This document shows, piece after piece, positions 24,283-35,330 of a stretch of 64,000 bases of DNA. Each line of letters starts with the position of its first letter. Position 1 is the stretch's first letter. The stretch is from Irpex lacteus (taxonomy: Eukaryota > Basidiomycota > Agaricomycetes > Polyporales > Irpicaceae), in assembly GCA_001986395.2 (NCBI GenBank), contig MQVO02000007.1, positions 248,001 through 312,000 of the forward strand, in the 5' to 3' direction. The notes under the pieces are model-generated. The model saw nothing but the letters and a program-made list of their open reading frames with translations, searched no databases and had not been told where the DNA came from. The position numbers and the translations under genes were made by a program.

Positions 24283-25432
24283 ATGTCCTCAGGGGTCGTG
24301 ACCGACAGCGGCGTGCGTGCTGCACCAAGCACAGGAAGCCTTGAGTACGACAGTAACCAGGCTCCGTTAGACCCTGCCTTCTACGACGTCGATGTCGAGT
24401 TCTTCAGCACGTTGACGGGGATCAAAGACCATGAAGAACTGAAGAAGCACGTATTGCAAGTCCAAGCTGATGCCTACGCGGTATGTTCCTCGTGGTCATC
24501 ACAGTGGTACTCGACATCGTGTTCACGATGCATTACTAATCAGGTCTATCCATACCCATGTATTCGGAACTTCACGATCACAAAGTACGTGATGGACCGC
24601 AGAGCAGAAATCATATCGTCGTCTGTGGCTGATACTGCATCTCTCGGTCATGTAGGACGAAGATTGATCGCTACCCCGCATACCGAGACCTCCTGAAACT
24701 CGGAAAGGAACGTCAAGGTGCAATATTCCTTGACGTTGGATGTTGCGTCGGCAATGACCTGCGCAAAGTTATTCTGGACGGCTTTCCAGCCAGGCAGGCT
24801 CTGGGAACTGACCTTAAACCAGGTGAGTTGTGGTACATTGTCACACTGTTTTTGTGTTTCGACTGTTGTTTGTGTCGTATTAACTTACACGTACTTTTTA
24901 AGAGTTCTGGGGTGTTGGTCATAAGCTATTCAAATCCACGCCTGAGTCGTTCCCTGTCAAGTTCATACCTGGGGACATTTTTCAGGCCTCTTTTCTGGAC
25001 ACACTGGCGAAATCGGAAGCTCCGCCTCCAGATCTCTCAGCACTCACGAACCTCACACCTCTCGTGGGACATGTCTCCGCCATCCACGCGTCCGCATTCT
25101 TTCACCTCTTCGATGAAGAACGCCAGCTCCAGCTGGCGAAGATCTTCTCCTCCCTACTTTCGCCTGAACCTGGGTCCCTCGTCTTCGGCTCGCATGTCGG
25201 CCTTCCTGAGAAAGGACTACGTATGTCAGCGATTCAGCCTGGGCAGGTAGACCGATCGATCAGGATGTTCTGCCATTCGCCAGAGAGCTGGACAGAGTTA
25301 TGGGAGAGCGTCATTGGGAAGGGTAAGGTGGAGGTTCGGGCTGAGTTGAAGGAGCAGGTGAGGAAGGATCGTATATTGTTGACGAACGATACAAGGGCAT
25401 GGCAGCTGGTCTGGTCTGTAAAGAGGCTTTAG
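24283..25432 (+). CDS. AusD-type SAM methyltransferase, array copy 1
   Basis: Four exons give about 300 residues. The N-terminal exon carries PLDPAFYDVD and TGIKDHEELKKH, then the chain reads VYPYPCIRNF. SAM motif I is FLDVGCCVGNDLR, followed by GTDLKP. Further on are SAIHASAFFHLFDEE and the C-terminal SVKRL. The family is the class I methyltransferase group that includes AusD and related enzymes of fungal meroterpenoid pathways, where it methylates a carboxyl group; other members have unknown substrates. Motif I is complete here, so the enzyme is probably active. The start at 24283 rather than 24223 is chosen because it lines up with the other three copies. First gene of a same-strand tandem array with no other biosynthetic core enzyme in the window. 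Confidence 0.85.
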
Positions 25433-25910
25433 CCTGTCGGACGGGGGTATTCTGGTGAGGGATCTATGCCGATGGGTTTCGTGATTATTAGCTCAAGACT
25501 CTCTTATAGGACGCATTTGGTGCTTTAGTTTAATAGAGAGTTATAAATATTTATTGGTCCTCTCACTTAGGAGACGTTTCCTACATCATGGAGGCAGACA
25601 AGCCGGCGCGATCTGACAGATATGATCTTTCGCGGAGACAATTCAGGTTGTCCTGAACCACTTGATCTGTCGATCCACATACGTCATGCTAAATTCGTCC
25701 GGTCTCGATGCAAGCTTCCTTGAACAGGATTACCCTAGTCGCGCCGCGAGTGATACCATTTATTGCGAGACGGCGCGAGGCATACTTTGCATATAAGAGC
25801 GGAGGCCCGTCTAATTAAATTCTGTGACTAAACAGAGACATCGTTTAAGTGAGTGTATCAAACTTTCACGAGGTGGTTAGTAACGACGTTGATGTCACCA
25901 GATTTCCGAC
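25433..25910. promoter_or_regulatory. intergenic, promoter of methyltransferase copy 2
   Basis: TATAAGA at 25792-25798 lies 119 bases before the start codon. A probable leader intron runs from gtgagtgtatc (near 25849) to an AG nine bases before the ATG. Confidence 0.4.
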
Positions 25911-27033
25911 ATGTCAGACTCAACGCAGAGTGGAGGTGTCCGTTTGCCAGTTCCTGCAGAGCTCGACCTGAAGAGTGCAACACCTCTCAATCCCACCAAT
26001 TACGAGGCCGATGTCGAGTTCATGAGCGCAGTGACTGGCATCAAGGACCCTGAAGAACTAAAACAACACATCCTGAAGGTGCAAGCCGATGCCTATAAAG
26101 TATGTTTTGACATTTACCTGGGTAGATTCATTTGAATGACTTTATCGGGAAGGTGTTTCCATACCCATGCATCCGTCATTTTGCTATTTCCAGGTACGTT
26201 ACCAGCTGCGCAGAATACCCGCATGGATGTGCTGCTTATATCTGTCTTTGATCTAAGGACGAAGATCAACAAACTCCCTGCTTACCCGGAGCTCCTTAAA
26301 CTAGGCAAGGAGCGCAAGGGCGCGATATTCCTGGAAGCAGCCTGTTGTGTCGGAAACGACTTGCGTAGAGCTGTTTTGGACGGATTTCCTGCCGATCAAA
26401 TTATCGGGACTGACCTGTACGGAGGTAAGTAAGTCAATAGATACCGATTTTGCAGTGGCTGACGCAATATGCCCCACTCGACTCAAACTCATCTTACCAG
26501 GCTACTGGGAGGTCGGTCATCAGCTATTCAAATCTACTCCAGAGACTTTCGCCGTCAAGTTTCTACCTGGTGATATCTTCGAACGCAGCTTCCTTGACCC
26601 AGATGCAAAACCCGAGAGCTCGACACCGAATCTACCGACCTTGACGAACCTTACACCTCTTATTGGCCAAGTGTCCGCCATCCACGCGTCTTCGTTCTTC
26701 CACCTGTTTGACGAAGAGCGTCAATTACAACTCGCCCACCTCATAGCGTCGCTTCTTTCGCCTGAGCCGGGCTCGATTATCTTTGGCTCCCACCGTGGCT
26801 TGCCCACGAAGGGACTACGCGTTGGGACAAGAAATACCTCACAGACGCCACAGGGTATAAGTATGTTTTGCCACTCCGCAGAAAGTTGGAAGGAGTTATG
26901 GGAGGTCGTGCTTGGAAAGGGAAAGGTGGAAGTGAATGCGACAGTGGAGGAGGCTGCGGAGAGCACCGACTCGGTTTGGACGGGCGAGAACAGGAAGCGT
27001 TACTCGCTAGTCTGGTTAGTGAAGAGAGTATAG
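25911..27033 (+). CDS. AusD-type SAM methyltransferase, array copy 2, altered motif I
   Basis: The same four-exon structure as copy 1, about 305 residues. Landmarks are MSDSTQSGG, TGIKDPEELKQH, VFPYPCIRHF, GTDLYGG, SAIHASSFFHLFDEE, MFCHSAESWKELW and the end LVWLVKRV. The SAM motif I reads FLEAACCVGND instead of FLDVGCCVGND: the acidic residue is Glu, and the first Gly of the glycine-rich loop is Ala. The rest of the fold is intact and there are no stops or frameshifts, so the gene is under selection for a protein. Whether it still binds SAM is open. A motif II-like acidic position (GTDL) is kept. Confidence 0.85.
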
Positions 27034-27537
27034 ATTTGACTGCTGACTGGAGGGTTTAACCCCGCTCTGAAAACCCCTGGGGTTTGCATAGGCTATCGTC
27101 CGCAGTAGTTTCTGCATTTCAACATTCACACGATGCTACTATGTACGTTTGTTAGAAGACAGACAATAAGGTTCAGTGCACACATGAGCGATAATAAGAG
27201 GATTCACTCACTATCACATCTGACCGGTCACCCATGGACTGGTCCTGAACCTACTTCAGTGCTTCTGAATCCTGATAGGTCTATCTCACAGGCAACCTCC
27301 TGACCGGTACGCAAACACTTCTGGGAAACAGTGTCCCAGGGTTCTATGTATAGACTCCAGTCACTTGTGATTGTGAATCGGCACGAACTGCGGTGAGACG
27401 TTCGAAGATAAGAACCTGGCCAGAGGAGTGCCATCCGTTCCAGGACGATTAAGTATCACCGTAGAGGTAAGTTTTTCACTTCGAAAGGGTACTTGCACAA
27501 CTAACGGGATGTGCCACTCGTAGTCTTGCTACCTACA
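27034..27537. promoter_or_regulatory. intergenic, promoter of methyltransferase copy 3
   Basis: A probable leader intron runs from gtaagttttt (near 27470) to ctcgtag, ending 14 bases before the ATG. I see no TATAAGA here, unlike upstream of copies 1, 2 and 4. Confidence 0.35.
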
Positions 27538-28666
27538 ATGTCGTACGTGCACACAGAGGATGTGCATAGTGCATCGACCCCGGTAGAGATTAACGCAAAC
27601 AAGGTCCCGCCACTAGATTCTACTAATTACGCTGCCGACGAAGAGTTCCTAAGCACTGTCACAGGGATCAAAGATGCAGAAGAGTTAAAACAACACGTAC
27701 TCGATGTGCAGGCTGAGGCCTATGCGGTACGTGCTCTACGAGCCCCTGTCAGATGAAAAGTCGTTCAGCTAATAAGTAAATTCAATATTAGGTGTATCCA
27801 TACCCCTGTATTCGCAACTTCGCAATTTCGAAGTATGTAAAATGCAATTTACGTTCTCGAGGTTGCTGCTAACTCGCGAGACAGGACAAAAATCAATCAC
27901 TACCCTGCATACCAGGACCTACTCAAGCTTGGGAGAGAGCGTAAAGGGGCGATATTCCTCGAGGCTGCATGTTGCGTGGGCAATGATATTCGTAGGGCTG
28001 TCATGGATGGGTTCCCAGCCGAACAGATTATTGGAACTGATCTAAACCCCGGTAAGTGAGCCACCCATGTAGACTGAGAATCGCAAAAGAAACCTTCCTT
28101 GCGCAATCACTAACTCGCAATATGGGTTGGTAGGGTTTTGGGAAGTCGGACACAAGCTGTTCAAATCGACGCCTGCTACGTTCCCTGTCAAGTTCCTCTC
28201 AGGTGACATCTTCGCAGCCGACTTCCTTGACACCAAAACTGCGAATGAAGGCGCGATGCCCAAGCTCTCCACTTTGACCAACCTGACACCACTCGTTGGT
28301 CATGTCTCGGCTATCCACGCCTCTTCTTTCTTTCATCTTTTCGACGAAGAGCGTCAATTGCAGCTTGCCCATATCTTCAATGCGCTATTGTCCCCAGAGC
28401 CAGGTTCGATTGCCTTCGGTGCACACGGCGGTCTGACAGAGAAGGGACTGCGCGTCGGCACTCTGAGCTCCATTGGGGCATCACGACAGATGAAGATGTT
28501 CTGTCACTCGCCGGAAAGTTGGAAGGCGATGTGGGAGGAGGTCGTAGGGAGAGGAAAGGCGGAAATAGATGCAAGATTGGAGCAGGCGCCAGACAGAAAG
28601 GACTGTATCTGGGAGGGGGAGAACAAGAAGCGTTACTGGTTGGTTTGGTCAGTGAAGAGACTATGA
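27538..28666 (+). CDS. AusD-type SAM methyltransferase, array copy 3, altered motif I
   Basis: Four exons, about 300 residues. It starts MSYVHTEDVHS, then TGIKDAEELKQH, VYPYPCIRNFAIS, GTDLNPG, SAIHASSFFHLFDEE, MFCHSPESWKAMW and the end LVWSVKRL. Motif I is FLEAACCVGNDIR, the same Glu-Ala-Ala variant as copy 2. Sharing this variant with its neighbour suggests that copies 2 and 3 arose from one altered ancestor, or that one converted the other. An upstream in-frame ATG at 27511 is likely inside the leader intron, so 27538 is preferred. Intron positions are the same as in the other copies. Confidence 0.85.
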
Positions 28667-29010
28667 GCCGCCGTACGGATTGCTATGTTTGTGTACTTAC
28701 TTGTAAACAGTCTGCAGTCGATAGGTCCACGTTCGAGAGACCGTGGCGTCCAGTGGCAGACAGCTGCGCCTCTAAAGTGTGACTCACGGTGGAGTGCGGC
28801 CTCCGTACCAGTACAGTCAGCAGCTTTAGGTCGCCGTGCCTCGGGGGCCGTCGCGTAACCATTTAAGAGTATAAGAACCGTGTCGACTGATACTGGGGAC
28901 GAGTAGACCTCACACCTCAACAACTACTGTCCAGCCTGAGCTCACCTGAAGGTAAAACCAGTCGATCGTCAACATATGCATTACTGACGTCTTGACAGCA
29001 ATTAGCACAT
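28667..29010. promoter_or_regulatory. intergenic, promoter of methyltransferase copy 4
   Basis: TATAAGA at 28870-28876 lies 141 bases before the start codon. A probable leader intron runs from gtaaaacc (near 28953) to cttgacag, ending 12 bases before the ATG. Confidence 0.4.
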
Positions 29011-30132
29011 ATGTCAGATAGAACTCAAGCCAAGCTACCTCCTCCGGCAACTGCGAACTATAGCAGTAAAAGCGCACCGTTGAACCCATCTCTGTACAAC
29101 GTCGATGAGGAGTTCTTAAGTGCACTGACAGGAATTAAAGACCGTGAAGAACTCAAAGAGCACATCCTAAAGGTGCAAGCTGATGCATACGAGGTAGGAG
29201 TGTCAGATCCGAGAATTGGAGACCAAGATCGCTCACCTTAAATCGGGGGACACGTCAGGTCTTTCCCTATCCTTGCATTAGGACGTTTGAAATTGCCAAG
29301 TGCGTCTGCACTGACCAAAACCAGTCTAACGCACGCACCTACTAACTGGAGTCGTGATCCAGGTCAAAGATTAACAAATACTCCGCCTACAAGGATCTGT
29401 TGGCGCTCGGGAAGGAACATCCGGGAGCATTGTTCCTTGACATAGGGTGTTGCGTGGGTAATGATATCCGCAGAGCCATACAGGATGGCTTTCCTGCTGA
29501 TCAAGTTTTGGGGACCGATCTGCACGGCGGTAAGTGGCACCTCAACATATTCTTCAAGTCGGAAACGTCGAAATCTTACGATATCAAAAGGCTTCTGGGA
29601 TGTCGGGCATCAACTGTTCAAGTCGACGCCAGAGAGCTTTCCTGTGAAGTTCCTCCCCGGGAACATTTTCGATCCAGCATTCCTAGATCAACAAGTTAAA
29701 CCCGCCAACGTGGTGGAAGGACCGAACCCAAAGCTGGAGAGTTTGACGAACCTTACTCCCTTGATCGGGCGTGTGTCTGCTATCCACGCGTCACTCTTCT
29801 TCCATCTCTTCGACGAAGACCATCAGCTAAAGCTGGCTAAGCTCTTCGCGTCCCTTCTCTCCTCCGAACCAGGTTCATTGATATTTGGGTCCCACAGTGC
29901 TTTGCCAGAGAAGGGTTTAGTCATGGAGAAACTGAAGCCGGGAGAGAATCACCAAACGACGAGGATGTTCTGTCATTCGCCGGAGGGTTGGAAGGAGATG
30001 TGGGAGAGTGTCTTGGGGAAGGATAAAGTAGAGGTCAAATCGACGTTGGTAGAGATGCGGAGGAAGGATTGGGAACTTCATGGTGACGACACGAAGTTTT
30101 GGCTTCTGGTCTGGTCTGTAAAAAGGACTTAA
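29011..30132 (+). CDS. AusD-type SAM methyltransferase, array copy 4
   Basis: Four exons, about 300 residues. It starts MSDRTQAKLPPP, then TGIKDREELKEH, VFPYPCIRTFEIAK, GTDLHGG, SAIHASLFFHLFDED, MFCHSPEGWKEMW and the end LVWSVKRT. Motif I is FLDIGCCVGNDIR, the canonical form also found in copy 1. The small differences in SAIHAS(L)FFHLFDED and the longer acidic stretch after FDPAFLDQQ set it apart from the inner pair. Last member of the array; the next gene, on the minus strand, is an unrelated membrane protein. Confidence 0.85.
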
Positions 30133-30310
30133 GTGCTAGTTATACATTGGTTGAGTATGAATAACGTACCTTATATAACGTCGAGACATCCTATCCGTTG
30201 AAGCAGATATGTGAACGAAAGTTTCACACTACACACCTCAGAAAACCCATACGTCCGTCGCACACCGTCACCTCCAATCCACATGGCTTCCCAAATTCGT
30301 TTTTACAATG

Positions 30311-32099
30311 TCAAACGGTGATGCGGAACAAAGTCTCCCACTTATCAAAGTCCGTAATACCATCCACCTCCATCCTGTCCTTTCTAAACTTCTCCCATTC
30401 TCGTAGATTGATCCATATCCTGTTCGCAAGCACGTTCGGGACGGATGCAGTGAATCCGCATCCGACGGTGTACAGTGCATATGGGGCGGAAAGGATCAAG
30501 ATAGCGTTGACGAAAGTCACCACGATGATTCTATAATGAATGTTTTGTGAGGATGCCTTATCTGAGGGAGGGATGGTGAATAGCTCACGCAATGCTATAT
30601 ACTATAGAATCTCTAACCAGGATGTAGGCGAGCCCGTCGTAGCGTTGGTGACGTTGAAGATAGGTATACGCTACCTTACCTGCTATGAGGCAAAGAAATA
30701 TCACTGTCATCATGTCCCAAGCTACTCTAGAAGGAGGGAACCATCATCAGCAATAAAACATCTGGCTGAGAACGAGACCACCAACGTGATACCGGTGATG
30801 AACATAGGGAACTTTGCATGTATTAGAACATCAAGATCGTCTGAAGTTGGGTGCCAGCCATGCGCCACATCACTCGAGGATACGTCGAGACATATTGGAT
30901 CGTGTGCCATGACTGTGCGGGGGATTTGCATCAGATAGTTCATGCCTATGAGCCAACATGCTCGACTCACGTCTGACGGTGAATCCAAATCTCATGGAGA
31001 AGCCGAATACCAGAAAGGCCAATGATATACAAATGATGGAAAGTGGAATTAGAAGCCTAAGGTCTGTAAACAGTAAAATTGTCGATGTTCAAGACACTTT
31101 TGGTGGTAGATGTGAAAGTACGCACAATAGCGACGATTATATATAGCGTAGAGCCATATTTGTAGAATCACTGTTGGGGAATCAGCTATACATAGGGCGG
31201 TCACGCTGGCGGTGTATTTAACTGCGTACGTTGAACGAAAACGATAGCAATCCACGCTGTCCGCATAGAGTCAATACCGGAGGATAATTTAAGATAAAAA
31301 GGCTCGATATACCGTAATTCCCAGTCAAAAAGCCCAGCAGAGTGCCTGTGAATGTGGTTAACCTATAATTCAGAGGGCACGAAATTCAGAGGCCTACATC
31401 TAACAGGACAAGACTTTTAGTTCGCTGACTCGTTGGATATTTATAAAGCGGCATACCTCATAGAAGTGCGCGCTCCGAAGAAAGTAGCTAAAATCACCGT
31501 CGGTGACGTCGCCAAATCGTCCATCAGTTTCAACACTACCATTGAGTTCTCCCCGACCGGCGAAAACTCACTAAGAAGGTACGATAGCGCCATTAAAAGA
31601 GTTATATAGCGGTTCTGCAAGGCCGACGGTGAGATTGTTTCTTTGGTCGTTAAATGGAATGCAATACTAACCAGTAGGTACACCGCCTTTGGTAACGACC
31701 ATCTCGAAGACTGCGGAGAATACATTCAATAGATGTCAGAGTATTGCTGTGAAGTCAATGGGCTTTCGCTACTAACCCAAACTAGTTCCACCTAGAATAG
31801 AATAATATCAAAACGACGCCATGTCAGTTCGTCATACCAACTGAGCCGATGTCGACTGGTTCTGATGAGGGAACCGTACCTCTTGGCTGAATGTCGCAAC
31901 TAATGGGAAAGCAATTCAATGTCAGAATCGGGACAACAGCGGAAGAAAACACAAGGAGTCAGCTGAACGCGCAACTCCGCAATAACTCACGATATTCCCA
32001 GACAACGAGAGCCATTGACGCAGCAGTGGCATACGACGAAGCACCCTTCAGATAAAGAAACGTCTCCCAAATTTCAGAAAAGCCGGGCCCTCCATCCAT
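30311..32099 (-). CDS. Polytopic membrane protein of an Agaricomycete-specific family
   Basis: On the minus strand it begins MDGGPGFSEIWETFLYLKG and runs through many small exons, most encoding one hydrophobic helix: SSYATAASMALVVWEY, a helix near 31300 (GTLLGFLTGNYG), ICISLAFLVFGFSMRFG near 31050, FPMFITGITLVVSFSA near 30780, DMMTVIFLCLIAG near 30690 and IIVVTFVNAILILSAPYAL in the last exon. The last exon continues VPNVLANRIWINLREWEK and a charged tail ending at 30311. Seven or more helices and the ANRIWINLRE loop resemble the seven-helix proteins that are expanded in Agaricomycetes. No function is known. Several internal junctions are my best guess, and a defect in the middle (31150-31450) cannot be excluded. 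Confidence 0.55.
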
Positions 32100-33064
32100 A
32101 CGTACACGGACGGGCTCGCGGTATCGGGCTCAACTTCTCGAGAGGGAGAAAAGTCAGGAGGAGTCTAGCAAGTGAATGAAGACTCAGCGAAGGGGTTCAT
32201 GGATATGAGAGAAAAGAGAGATGTGTAAAGCGAATCCTGCCGTCACGTCCTGCCAGTTTTAATGTGGCAGTTAACGATCGGCGCTAAGTTGATAAATGAG
32301 CTCCTCCTGCGCGTACCTGGTAGCTACCACTCAGACGGGTCCTCCGGCGGTAAAGTCGTATATCCAGATTGTCATCGGCAAGAGATGGATCTTGTGTAGA
32401 TCTCTAGAAAGGCAGAGAGACGACCGTGACAAAAAGCATTCCGGGCAAGCACCGTACACGTATTTAGCGAGACAATTAGACCATAAACTCGATAGCTTGG
32501 TGTGTCAATTTTAGTTGCGGCGTATAACTGTCAGAATAAACGATATCTGGCCGGTCCAGTCTTCTCTAGATTTAGAGCTGTCCAAGCTTGGATTCACACC
32601 TGACTGTACAAGTACGAAGCGACTCAGAAGACTGCGGCGTGTGATTGTTCATCTGGCAAGCCATATATCCATCCTTCCATAACTCCTCGGGAAGGGATAT
32701 CTCGCTACTATGACGTCCAAGTCGTGCACAGACAGCTGCGCACTAGCACGTAAGCAGTGGTGTAAGATACGGGATAGGGCTGGACAGGGTTACGGAACAG
32801 GCTGGTGGCCACACCGAGACCCCAGACCACTCCCGCGCGCTTGTCACCTCAAATAGCGCCGGCAATAGATGTGCACCAGTACTTCGCAAATTACCAATTT
32901 ACGCCGAAACCTGCATCCCACACAGACCCAAGTGGCATGGTAGTGCTACAGTTCAAGTTGTATAGATTGATACAAGATACGTTGATCGTGAAGAATAAGA
33001 GCAAAGCAAAGTTTTCACATCGAGGACACGCGTCCACATTAGGCATTAGTACAATTTACAGCTT
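32100..33064. other. intergenic, no gene seen
   Basis: The stretch lies between the membrane protein start and the p23 stop. Only short frames without resemblance are present. It holds the promoter of the membrane protein gene and the 3' flank of p23. Confidence 0.45.
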
Positions 33065-33995
33065 TTACGCCTCCTCAAGCGGGGGAGGACCGTCATCGTC
33101 GTCGTCGTCAGACTCGGGCTCGCCACCAGCAGACGGGCCACCTGCACCACCGAGGTCGCCCAAGCCAGCGCCACCACCCATAGACTTCATCATCTGCAAA
33201 AGGACACAAAGTCAGCGATTGGAGTCCGTAGGGAGTGAATAAAGTGGGTGTGCTCACTGCTTCGAAGTCCATGCCACCGGGGCCACCCATGCCGGGCATG
33301 CCACCCATTCCAGGCATACCACCCATTCCGGGCATACCACCCATACCTGGCATACCTCCCATGCCACCCAAGTCAAGATCCTCATCAGCAACAGGGACGC
33401 CGTCCTGCTCATCCTCATCCACCCATTTGCTGAAGTCAGTCTTGATGAACGAGTTCTTGACCTTCTCCTTCGTCAAACGCGGCCAGTACTCGGCCTGCTT
33501 CTCCTTTTTGCGGATGACAAGCGCTAAGTGGCGACTTGTGAGAGTTTGCTTGGATTGCTGTGTGCGATGCGCATGGTGAGTTTACACGCGTCATAAATTT
33601 TAGAAGGACGCGTAGACGCACCTCTGGGACAACCTCGGCGAACAAGTCGAACTTGAACTCATATTCTCGCTCTTCGAGGCCTTTGGCGGCACTACGAGTA
33701 TTTGCAGAGAATCGATCATCAGCTAGCCGCTCGACGCGTGTTTTGATAATTGGCGTACGTACTTGCCTGCCTTTGCAGCGAACGATATGCTCGTCGGTGT
33801 CAAGTCATACTTGAGGCTGTCGGGGATGATGTCTGGGAGGTTAACGGTGACATAGAGGATGTTCTAAAGGCACGAAGAAAGAACGCGTTCGTCAATCTCG
33901 AGATAAATGGCGTAGATCTATGAACGCATACGTACCTTCTCCTCGGATGTTTCAGAGCTGCGTTGAGCCCACAGGACTTCAGGATGGAACGGCAT
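33065..33995 (-). CDS. SBA1: p23/Sba1, Hsp90 co-chaperone
   Basis: The minus strand starts MPFHPEVLWAQRSSETSEEK, then NILYVTVNLPDI and DLTPTSISFAAKAG, NAAKGLEEREYEF, FAEVVPE, HLALVIRKKEK, YWPRLTKEK and KTDFSKWVDEDEQ. This is the complete CS domain with the conserved FIKTDFSKWVDEDEQ-type region that binds the closed Hsp90 dimer. The tail has four GMPGMG units, then an Asp run and GPPPLEEA. The co-chaperone stabilises ATP-bound Hsp90 in cytosol and nucleus. Five introns, all GT-AG. The start is the first ATG in the CS frame; an out-of-frame upstream ORF overlaps it (see the separate entry). Confidence 0.93.
33281..33369 (-). repeat. 18-base tandem repeat in the p23 tail
   Basis: Four imperfect copies of an 18-base unit (core ggcataccacccattcc) encode four GMPGMG units. 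Copies differ at third positions, so the protein repeat is maintained while the DNA drifts. Confidence 0.85.
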
Positions 33996-34193
33996 CGTTC
34001 AGAGTGTTTTGTAGGATGGTTTTGAGAGTGTCTTGGACGAGGCGAACGACGTCGAGCGTGGTTAATAGCTGGGGTGGCGAGAGTAGGTCGAATGCTCCAG
34101 AATATCGGAGAACGCCTGGGGAGCGGGGGCTCGCAAAGACTCGTAGAGCGCTCGTATCACGTGGGGGTTTAGGGTAGGCTGGGGAAGACATGG
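33979..34193 (-). other. ORF overlapping the p23 start codon (possible upstream ORF)
   Basis: A 71-codon frame beginning MSSPAYPKPPRD, in an extended form beginning at 34275, ends at 33979, 16 bases past the p23 ATG and in a different frame. Residue composition (LTTLDVVRLVQDTL) looks like real protein rather than random leader. If it lies in the p23 mRNA it would force reinitiation or leaky scanning at the p23 start. It could also be a leader with no role. No family is recognised. Confidence 0.35.
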
Positions 34194-34298
34194 CGTGTGG
34201 GGCACAGTTTGCACTTGACAGCGCAATCAGACTCGTACTCGTCATCTCGGTGTTCTTGTGCTCAACGAGCTGCATCTAGGTTTCTTTTACAAAAGCAT

Positions 34299-35176
34299 AT
34301 GTGGTATGCTCCTAAGCTGATGAGAATACATTTCTGCTATAACGAACCTTTGTTATTACAGGTGTACGCGGTGGTATCTGCCACTTGTGCTATTGCCCTT
34401 GCCAATAGCGCCACCATACTTTCTTGCGCTTTTCCTATTCTCAACCACTCTTCACGCAAAGCCATGGTACGTCCTTTGCATTCAACGTAGATTACAAGAC
34501 TTAATATCCACAATTCAATGCCCCTTTCAGCTTCTATTGCATCATCCTGCTCACGGCCCTGTTCATGGCCTCATGTTATTGGCCCCCTGTACCCATCGAC
34601 ACGCCCCTCGACAGACCGTGGTCAGATAACATCACCACGTTTGCGGAAGCACTCATCTCGCGCATGCCGAATCTTCCCCTGGAGATGATACCTTCCACAA
34701 TACAAATTGCCGACCGCTGCTGGTGCGACTTTTCCGAAGGATTCTTCGAGCCGTTCAACACCACTCAGTGGGAGGTGAATAGTGTGGAGGGATTGAAGAG
34801 GCAGCTGGAGAGGCAGATTAGGGAAAAGTCAGGTGTTGGTTTGGTCGATGCCACTGCGCAGAACAATACGCCGACGCTGCAGGCGGAGTTCGAGAACAGG
34901 TACAAGGCCTTCAGTTCGTCGTTCAAGACCATGTGGGACAAAATCAACCTCTCCTCATACTCCTCGCCACACTTCCCAACGAACGCAACGCTGTCACCGG
35001 AAGATGCTGAGGAGGCCATACACGCCGAACCTCCTTCCCTTCCACCAGCCACACCCACTTCGTCTTCGTCCACCTCAGCGCTTCCAGCACTACAAACTAT
35101 ATCATCGCTATGGAAGGAATATGACCTACGACCGTATGGGTTTGACATGGTTGTAGATTTACGATGGTCGTCGTAG
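34299..35176 (+). CDS. Conserved small membrane protein of unknown function
   Basis: Three exons. Exon 1 encodes only Met-Trp and is joined by an intron starting gtatgctcc to an exon reading CTRWYLPLVLLPLPIAPPYF, a hydrophobic stretch continuing FLALFLFSTTLHAKPC. The third exon opens with FYCIILLTALFMASCYWPP, a second helix, and continues VPIDTPLDRPWSDNITTFAEA with likely N-glycosylation sites (NIT, NTT, NAT). The remainder (about 170 residues) is soluble and Ser/Pro-rich near its end, closing DMVVDLRWSS at 35176. The second helix plus NXT sites suggest a luminal or external C-terminal part. Pattern resembles uncharacterised basidiomycete proteins; no function can be named. Divergent from p23, 303 bases apart. 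Confidence 0.7.
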
Positions 35177-35330
35177 CACGCTCCTACACCGGGACATTGC
35201 ATTGCTCCGCCATACCCTCATCATACAAAGTTAACTTATTGTAACGAAACATAATAACACAACCTGTAGACATTTCTGTATCTCTAATTTGCACTTTTTT
35301 ATCACTCTAATTCTGCAACTTCCCTGTGAA

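Noticed and set aside
32805..33242. Pro-rich plus-strand ORF
   Set aside because: Overlaps the p23 tail on the other strand and has no family match.
33720..33780. Possible GC-AG intron in p23
   Set aside because: Shifting the donor two bases gives a normal GT-AG intron and restores the family sequence KAGNAAKG.
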